Origin: Candidatus Alloscillospira gallinarum
Lineage (GTDB): Bacteria > Bacillota > Clostridia > Oscillospirales > Oscillospiraceae
Direction of reading: 5' to 3'
DNA length: 11,072 nt
NCBI GenBank assembly: GCA_904420055.1
Contig: CAJFTV010000077.1
Location: forward strand, 1 to 11,072
Made by a program: the position numbers and the translations under genes. The notes beneath the pieces are model-generated. The model was given only the letters and a program-made list of their open reading frames with translations, ran no database searches and had not been told where the DNA came from. This document shows positions 6,157-11,072 of the stretch, piece after piece (the first letter of the stretch is position 1; every line of letters begins with the position of its first letter).

Positions 6157-6162
6157 CATATT

Positions 6163-7062
6163 ATGATAAACTTTGAATACTATAAAATCTTTTATTACGC
6201 CGCAAAATATAAAAATTTCACAAAAGCCGCCGCCTTCCTCTCTACAAGCCAGTCGGCCATAAGCCACGCCATGCAAAATCTTGAGTACCAGCTTGGCTGC
6301 AGGCTCTTTACCAGGAGCAACCGGGGAATTGCGCTGACAGACGAGGGTGAAAAGCTGTACAGCTTTGTCGAGCCCGGGTGCCAGCAGTTTTTCAAAGGCG
6401 AGTCTCTCATTTCCCAGTCGGTAAAGCTGGAGACCGGTACGGTGCATGTGGCCACCACCGTCACCGCGTTTGAGTGCATTCTCGCCGACGCCATAACCGG
6501 CTTTACGTCGCTTTTCCCAAACGTCAATTTCAGGCTCAGCAATTTCTCCACAAGCGGCGAGGCGGCGGCCGCCGTAAAAAACGCTGCGGCAGATATTTCC
6601 GTTGTACCCTCACCTGTGGAGGTAGCACCTCCTCTAAAAATGCACGACATACTGAAGTTTACCAGTATTCTCGTGGCGGGGCGCGATACTCCGCCTCCTG
6701 CGCGTATTCCCCTTCACATCTCTGAGCTTGAAAACTACCCTTTTATTTTTCTTGCCGAAAACACCGCCGGACGCCGGTTTTTCGACGAGATTCTCAAAAA
6801 ATACTGTGTTACCCTGGACGTCCACGTAGTACCCGCCACAAACGGAATGGTACTGCCTTTAGTGCGCCGCGGGGTGGGGCTGGGATTTCTCCCCGAGCCA
6901 ATGGTGTCAGAAGAACTCAGCCGGGGGACAGTTTATAAAATACCTCTGGCAGAGGAGATACCGGAAAGGAGCATATGCGTCGTACACGAGCCCTCAAAGC
7001 CAAAGAGCCTCGCCGCCACAGCGTTTTTTAATTACCTTTTAGAGAGTGCCGGCGCAAAATGA
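6163..7062 (+). CDS. LysR-type transcriptional regulator
   Basis: The product is 299 residues, the normal LysR length. Residues 1-62 form the winged helix-turn-helix: FEYYKIFYYAAKYKNFTKAA, then the recognition helix STSQSAISHAMQNLE (27-41), then LGCRLFTRSNRGIALTDEGE. Residues about 90-295 are the periplasmic-binding-protein-like effector domain, with the usual late motif RRGVGLGFLPEPMV (235-248). It is a cytoplasmic DNA-binding protein. It lies divergent to the YoaK gene, whose promoter overlaps a dyad, and 78 bases upstream of the MBL-EFR1 operon. Both are plausible targets, the divergent gene being the usual one. The effector cannot be read from the sequence. I see no convincing promoter for it: TATAAT at 6116-6121 has TTTACA only at 20 bp spacing. 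Confidence 0.92.
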   Translation: MINFEYYKIFYYAAKYKNFTKAAAFLSTSQSAISHAMQNLEYQLGCRLFTRSNRGIALTDEGEKLYSFVEPGCQQFFKGESLISQSVKLETGTVHVATTVTAFECILADAITGFTSLFPNVNFRLSNFSTSGEAAAAVKNAAADISVVPSPVEVAPPLKMHDILKFTSILVAGRDTPPPARIPLHISELENYPFIFLAENTAGRRFFDEILKKYCVTLDVHVVPATNGMVLPLVRRGVGLGFLPEPMVSEELSRGTVYKIPLAEEIPERSICVVHEPSKPKSLAATAFFNYLLESAGAK

Positions 7063-7082
7063 CACTTATTTCCAACTTTTCG

Positions 7083-7111
7083 TTGACCGATTTAAAAATC
7101 TACATTACAAT
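7083..7111 (+). promoter_or_regulatory. Promoter of the MBL-EFR1 operon
   Basis: TTGACC (7083-7088) and TACAAT (7106-7111) are exactly 17 bp apart and begin 20 bases after the LysR stop. The predicted start near 7118 lies just upstream of a 10-bp palindrome, TTGCATGCAA (7122-7131). This suggests the pair is transcribed separately from the LysR gene, though no terminator is seen between them. Confidence 0.7.
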
Positions 7112-7129
7112 AAACTCAATATTGCATGC

Positions 7130-7135
7130 AAGGTG
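7130..7135 (+). promoter_or_regulatory. Ribosome site deciding the MBL start
   Basis: AAGGTG lies 5 bases before the ATG at 7141. The in-frame ATG at 7126 is upstream of this site, sits inside the leader a few bases after the predicted transcription start and has no ribosome site of its own. Confidence 0.7.
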
Positions 7136-7140
7136 ATACA

Positions 7141-8082
7141 ATGACAGACAGATTTACATTTGATTTAAATCCGGAGGGAACTCCTTTCAGCAAAATAACA
7201 AACGCTGGCGCAGTCCACGGGGGCGATGCATTTTTACTGACGCGGAGCGGTTTGGAGGTACTGTTCGACTCCGGTTTTGCCTTCTGCGGGCCGCAGCTTG
7301 TGGAAAACCTGGAAAAAGAGCTGTGCGGCAGACCTCTGGACTACATTCTTTTAAGCCACTCCCACTATGACCACGCCCCGGGCAGCGCTTACTGCAAAGC
7401 CCGCTGGCCGGAGGCACAGGTGGTCTCCTCAAGGTACGCGGCAAGTGTCTTTACTCGTCCGGGCGCCCGTCAGGTAATGCGTGAGCTGGACGACGCGGCC
7501 GCAGCACAGCATGGCATGGCGAGGACCGTTGACCTTATCGACAGTCTGAGAACCGACATTCCCTTAGACGACTATGATACGCTATCATTAAATGGGCTCA
7601 ATGTACAGTGTATTCCCCTGCCCGGCCACACAAAGTGCTCTGTGGGATTTTATTTTCAGGAGTACAGTTTTTTAATTGCCAGCGAGTCTATCGGCGTATT
7701 CTCCGGCGGCGATGTAATCTCTCCGGCCTTTCTCGTGGGATATCAGATGTCGGTGGACTCTATACGCCGGGTTATGGATATGGAGGTAAATTCAATGCTT
7801 CTTCCCCACTACGGTATGCTCCACGGCGAAAAGTGCCGGGAATACCTTGAGCTGTCACTGAAGTGGACGGAAAAGTGCAAAGCCGCCCTTGTCTCCGCCG
7901 CCCACGAGGGCAAATCCCGTGATGACATGATTGGCATCATAAGGGATATGTTTTATGTCGGCACCCTGCAAAACTATCAGCCTGAAAAGGCCTTTTTAGT
8001 AAATGCCGGACACATGGCGGACTTAATTATACGGGAATTTAACCTGACACCTCAGGAACAAAGCGCAGGAGATACAATATGA
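7141..8082 (+). CDS. MBL-fold metallohydrolase
   Basis: The product is 313 residues, cytoplasmic. The metallo-beta-lactamase fold is shown by D43 in the strand LEVLFDSG, the HxHxDH motif H73-S-H75-Y-D77-H78 in LLSHSHYDHAPG, H163 in PLPGHTKCSVGF and H223 in LLPHYGML. Together these would hold two metal ions, usually zinc. The position that normally carries the bridging Asp reads IASESIG, so it is Glu (E182). The C-terminal 90 residues are helical and charged. The family covers thioesterases, glyoxalase II, lactonases, phosphodiesterases and redox enzymes, and the substrate here cannot be called. The stop overlaps the next start by 4 bp (ATGA, 8079-8082), so translation is coupled to an EFR1 flavodoxin/ferredoxin protein. 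This suggests a redox-linked role or a shared stress response. Confidence 0.9.
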   Translation: MTDRFTFDLNPEGTPFSKITNAGAVHGGDAFLLTRSGLEVLFDSGFAFCGPQLVENLEKELCGRPLDYILLSHSHYDHAPGSAYCKARWPEAQVVSSRYAASVFTRPGARQVMRELDDAAAAQHGMARTVDLIDSLRTDIPLDDYDTLSLNGLNVQCIPLPGHTKCSVGFYFQEYSFLIASESIGVFSGGDVISPAFLVGYQMSVDSIRRVMDMEVNSMLLPHYGMLHGEKCREYLELSLKWTEKCKAALVSAAHEGKSRDDMIGIIRDMFYVGTLQNYQPEKAFLVNAGHMADLIIREFNLTPQEQSAGDTI

Positions 8083-8831
8083 TTTTATTTTTTTCGGGAA
8101 CCGGCAACAGTGAATACGCGGCCAAAAGAATAAGCCGCGAGACGGGTGACATGACAGTAAACCTCTTTCAAAAAATCCACGACCGCGATTTTTCACCTAT
8201 GACCTCAAACGCCCCGTGGGTTATCGTAACCCCTACCTACTCCTGGCGTATTCCCCGTATTCTGCATGAATGGTTAAAAAACACGGAGCTTCTCGGCTGC
8301 CGCGACATCTATTTTGTGATGACCTGCGGCAGTAACATCGGCAATGCCGGCAGGTATCTTAAAAAACTGTGTGCGGGCAAGGGTATGAATTATAAGGGCT
8401 GTTTTGAGATAATTATGCCTGAAAACTATATCGCCATGTTTTCCGCCCCCAAAAGAGATGAGGCTCTTGAGATTATACAGCGTGCAGAGGGGCCAATTGA
8501 CAGCGCCGCTCACCTTATTAAGGCCGGAAAAGCTTTTCCCCGGCAAAAAATAACACTTAAAGACAGAATCGAAAGCGGTATTGTAAACGATGTATTCTAT
8601 CCATTCTGTGTAAGCGCAAAGCAGTTTTACGCCACGGATGTATGTATATCCTGCGGAAAATGCTCGGAAGCATGTCCTCTTGGAAATATAAAACTTGAGA
8701 GCGGGAAGCCGGTATGGGGCACAAGCTGCACCCACTGTATGGCGTGTATATGCCGCTGTCCAAAAGAGGCAATTGAGTACGGAAAGCACAGCCGAGGCCT
8801 TACCCGCTATGTATGTCCAAAAAATATCTGA
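8079..8831 (+). CDS. EFR1-type flavodoxin-like / 2[4Fe-4S] ferredoxin protein
   Basis: The product is 250 residues, cytoplasmic. Residues 1-150 form a flavodoxin-like domain that begins with the FMN phosphate loop FFSGTGNSEYAAKRI (4-18) and continues with VTPTYSWRIPRI (50-61) and TCGSNIGNAGRYL (82-94), which line the flavin pocket. Residues 186-232 carry two CxxCxxCxxxCP clusters: C189, C192, C195, C199 and C217, C220, C223, C227, for two [4Fe-4S] centres. This arrangement is the EFR1 family, common in anaerobic Firmicutes. It should move electrons between a ferredoxin-type donor and a flavin-linked acceptor; partners are not established. The start is ATG 8079 with AGGAG at 8067-8071. It overlaps the MBL stop by 4 bp and is the last gene before a strong terminator. 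Confidence 0.92.
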   Translation: MILFFSGTGNSEYAAKRISRETGDMTVNLFQKIHDRDFSPMTSNAPWVIVTPTYSWRIPRILHEWLKNTELLGCRDIYFVMTCGSNIGNAGRYLKKLCAGKGMNYKGCFEIIMPENYIAMFSAPKRDEALEIIQRAEGPIDSAAHLIKAGKAFPRQKITLKDRIESGIVNDVFYPFCVSAKQFYATDVCISCGKCSEACPLGNIKLESGKPVWGTSCTHCMACICRCPKEAIEYGKHSRGLTRYVCPKNI

Positions 8832-8839
8832 AACAACTT

Positions 8840-8880
8840 AAATGAGCCTCACGCATGTATAACATGCGTGAGGCTCATTT
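8840..8880. terminator. Bidirectional terminator, 19-bp perfect stem
   Basis: The arm 8840-8858 is an exact reverse complement of 8862-8880, with an ATA loop. On the plus strand the stem ends in ATTT and is followed by CCTTTTCC. On the minus strand it ends in ATTT followed by AAGTTGTTT. It lies between the convergent EFR1 and solute-binding-protein genes and probably stops both. Confidence 0.85.
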
Positions 8881-8901
8881 CCTTTTCCAGTCAGGTATTT
8901 T

Positions 8902-11072
8902 TTAATATAGTTCCAGGGTATGTATCTCGTCTATCCACGTGTGGTAATACGTCATGTTCTTCGCCACAGTCTCAAGGTTCACCTGAGAGGACACATACAC
9001 TCTCCCTGAATAAGTGTACAGTCCGGTAAATACACCCATCTCATAAAGATATCCGCCAAGTTTTTCAAGTTCCTTTTCACGCTGGGTCTCTGTTATGGAT
9101 TTTGAAGCCGCATAAATCAGCTTTTCACCTTTTTCCGGTTCAACGCCAAAGTAGCTTAATTTGCCCTCCTGTGAAAACACGTTCTTAACGGCCTTACCGT
9201 CCATGATACCCGTGGTGCCTACCCACATCTCAACATTTCCGCCGTCCAGAAGCTTTTGCAGCACCTCTCCGTTTGCATACTCCGTAACCGTGACTGCAAC
9301 ACCGAGATTTGTAAACGTCTCTGCCGTTTTTAAAGCCGCGGCATTTCCCGACGTACCTGAGAGCTCATCAGTGCGCAGGCGTATTTCAAATGTCATCGCG
9401 CCGCCTGTTGAGGAGATAAATTTGCCGTCTGAATCACTCCAGATGTACCCTGCCTCGGTCAATAGCGCCTTTGCCGCCTCTTCCGGCGTGCCATATTCTT
9501 CTGTGAGTGTGCCGTACCTCTCCGTCACCTCCTGAGGAAGCGCAAACCCGGTGCCGCCGGCCTCCGCGTCCGCTGCCGTGTGCATGATAAACACCGACAA
9601 AAACGCGCGGCGCAGGGCCTTGGACTCCTCTGAAAATGAGTCCTGTCCCACTCGCACCTTTTCAGCATTTATTCCAAAATAGCTGTACTCCGGCAGCTCC
9701 ACGTCGAGGCCGTCACCCGCGCCCAGTGTCTCAGAATAATCTGTAAATATATCCACTTCACCGGAAGCCGTCATAGCCGCCGCGTTTCCGGTGTCTTCAA
9801 AAACAACGCGGAGGTTTGTAATCTTAGGACAGCCCATATAGTAATTCACATTTCTCTGAAGCGTGACGCCGCCATCGTCCGCGGAGGCAAACTCATATGG
9901 TCCTGCACCAAGAGGAGCCTGGGACATCTGTTTTACCTTGGACAGATCGCCTTTCTCAAATCCAAACCGGTGCTCCGTGTACTTGTAGTTATCTCTGTCA
10001 CCGTAATAGTGCAGCGGCAGTACGGGAATATCAAACTTTGATAGATTAGCGCTGTCATATTCCGTCATTGTTATTTTAAAGCTGTACATACCCGTCTTTT
10101 CTATGCCCGATATGTAACTGGCCGTATCGCCCGCCTCCGACGCCATGGCAAGCGTGGGATAGCTCTCATCTATCCGCTCTTTTAAAAGCTCATAAAAGCT
10201 CTTGTCGTCAGCGACATTTTCATAGTTAATGCCGCTGTCAGACAAATCATACCCGTGCTTTTCCACGATTAGCTGCCAGTACTCCTCAACGGTGGGATAT
10301 GTCGTAGATAGGTCATATGCCCTGCCGCTGTTGTCATACCACAGGCCGTCCTCTCCTATTCCAACTGCATATCCCCAGAAAAATTCGGCAAACGCAACGC
10401 CAAGCCCCTCGTTCTCCCGCAGTTCCTCTACAGTTCTGCCAAGAGCAAACTGGCTGTATTCCGAACCGTAAGTGTTTATACAGTAGTCTACAATCTTCCT
10501 TGTAAACTCATAACCGACGCTGTTAAAGGCCTCCATAAAGGCGTCAACGTCCTCCTGTGTATACTCATCGCCGGGATTTGCACCTCCTGCCTGGAGGTCT
10601 CTTACAATGCTGTGCCATATCTGTTCGTTCTCTCCGGTATATTCCTCAAGTCCCATAATCGGCAGCTCTGCAAAGTCGCTCGTCCCGTCATACGCCGGGT
10701 CCGCCAGCAGATACATGGTGAAAATCACATCGTCAGCCGTGAGGTTAACGCCGTCGCTGAAATATATGTCCTCGTCAAGGGTGAACTCATATACGCAGCC
10801 CTTTACCGTAACATCGGCAATACCCTGCCGGGAATACTCTGTACCCTCAAAGGTTTCCGTCGTACCGCCGACAGACTTCCGCAGCACGCTGCCGTCCCTG
10901 CCTCGCTCCAAAAGAGTGACGGATACAAGGTCACTCACGGCAACGTCCCCCTCTTCCTGTGCGAAAATCGAGCTGTAAATGCCGTTTGTCCCATCATACC
11001 CCACAGTCAGAGTGTCACCGCCGTAATACTCCGGCAAAACCGCGTCTGTCTCTGCAATCGACTTTGCGCTTA
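8902..11072 (-). CDS. ABC transporter substrate-binding protein, family 5 (partial, N-terminus outside window)
   Basis: The frame is open from the stop at 8902 to the right edge, giving 722 visible residues. The visible start, SAKSIAETDAVLPEYYGG, has no signal peptide, so a leader (lipoprotein or secreted type) should lie beyond the edge. The TTG at 11035-11037 is not the start. The fold is SBP_bac_5, the peptide/nickel binding family: DTLTVGYDG and YEFTLDEDIYFSDGVNLTADDVIF (about 10735-10790) are its N-terminal signature, and ISGIEKTGMYSFKITM, LPLHYYGD and GAGPYEF follow. SGEVDIFTD and SYFGINAEKV mark the later lobe. Between LEEYTGENEQ and ISGIEK about 170 residues are inserted (10113-10626) compared with a standard member. 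It would bind a ligand, probably a peptide, outside the membrane and deliver it to a permease not in this window. Substrate unknown. Confidence 0.9.
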   Translation of the reverse strand, partial: SAKSIAETDAVLPEYYGGDTLTVGYDGTNGIYSSIFAQEEGDVAVSDLVSVTLLERGRDGSVLRKSVGGTTETFEGTEYSRQGIADVTVKGCVYEFTLDEDIYFSDGVNLTADDVIFTMYLLADPAYDGTSDFAELPIMGLEEYTGENEQIWHSIVRDLQAGGANPGDEYTQEDVDAFMEAFNSVGYEFTRKIVDYCINTYGSEYSQFALGRTVEELRENEGLGVAFAEFFWGYAVGIGEDGLWYDNSGRAYDLSTTYPTVEEYWQLIVEKHGYDLSDSGINYENVADDKSFYELLKERIDESYPTLAMASEAGDTASYISGIEKTGMYSFKITMTEYDSANLSKFDIPVLPLHYYGDRDNYKYTEHRFGFEKGDLSKVKQMSQAPLGAGPYEFASADDGGVTLQRNVNYYMGCPKITNLRVVFEDTGNAAAMTASGEVDIFTDYSETLGAGDGLDVELPEYSYFGINAEKVRVGQDSFSEESKALRRAFLSVFIMHTAADAEAGGTGFALPQEVTERYGTLTEEYGTPEEAAKALLTEAGYIWSDSDGKFISSTGGAMTFEIRLRTDELSGTSGNAAALKTAETFTNLGVAVTVTEYANGEVLQKLLDGGNVEMWVGTTGIMDGKAVKNVFSQEGKLSYFGVEPEKGEKLIYAASKSITETQREKELEKLGGYLYEMGVFTGLYTYSGRVYVSSQVNLETVAKNMTYYHTWIDEIHTLELY

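Noticed and set aside
7141..8831. True flavodiiron protein split into two genes
   Set aside because: The metal motif is HxHxDH, not HxExDH, so only the parallel in organisation is kept as a finding.
9161..10978. Several open frames on the plus strand opposite the solute-binding-protein gene
   Set aside because: They lack ribosome sites and family motifs, are low-complexity Ser/Pro/Val-rich, and are antisense to a clear coding sequence.

Overview
The window looks like a chromosomal segment of a clostridial Firmicute, most likely Lachnospiraceae-like or a close relative. The evidence is the gene content (an EFR1-type flavodoxin/ferredoxin protein, a DUF4125/DUF4037 pair, a YoaK/DUF1275 protein, a family 5 solute-binding protein), strong AGGAGG-type ribosome sites, sigma-70-type promoters, frequent ATA isoleucine codons and roughly 50% GC. 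No tRNA, rRNA, CRISPR array, insertion sequence or phage gene is visible. Every non-coding gap is shorter than 170 bases. The taxonomic call rests on recognition only.

Layout. 1-1092: the end of asd followed by dapA, two consecutive steps of lysine/diaminopimelate synthesis, closed by a hairpin terminator. 1137-1802 (minus): a small six-helix membrane protein of unknown function. 1968-4547 (plus): a three-gene operon with a near-ideal promoter, encoding a DUF4125 protein, a DUF4037 protein with a polymerase-beta-like nucleotidyltransferase signature, and an atypical SDR (NAD(P)-dependent epimerase/dehydratase). A perfect 36-bp palindrome follows it. 4669-5214: a GNAT acetyltransferase that is clearly more AT-rich than its neighbours. 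5319-6044 (minus): a YoaK/DUF1275 membrane protein, transcribed away from a LysR-type regulator (6163-7062) across a 118-bp region that holds a good promoter with an overlapping dyad. 7141-8831: an MBL-fold metallohydrolase overlapping by 4 bp an EFR1-type flavodoxin plus 2[4Fe-4S] protein, with its own promoter. 8902 to the right edge (minus): a large family 5 ABC solute-binding lipoprotein or secreted protein, cut at its N-terminus by the window end.

How the genes may work together. Asd supplies aspartate semialdehyde to DapA. The DUF4125-DUF4037-SDR operon is the best candidate for an undescribed system: a nucleotidyl-transfer-like enzyme between a conserved partner of unknown fold and an NAD(P)-dependent sugar-type oxidoreductase. 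The MBL-EFR1 pair links a hydrolase to an electron carrier and may answer to the LysR regulator next to it. Starts were moved inward from the longest possible reading frame for the DUF4125, YoaK, LysR and MBL genes, based on ribosome sites and promoter positions.
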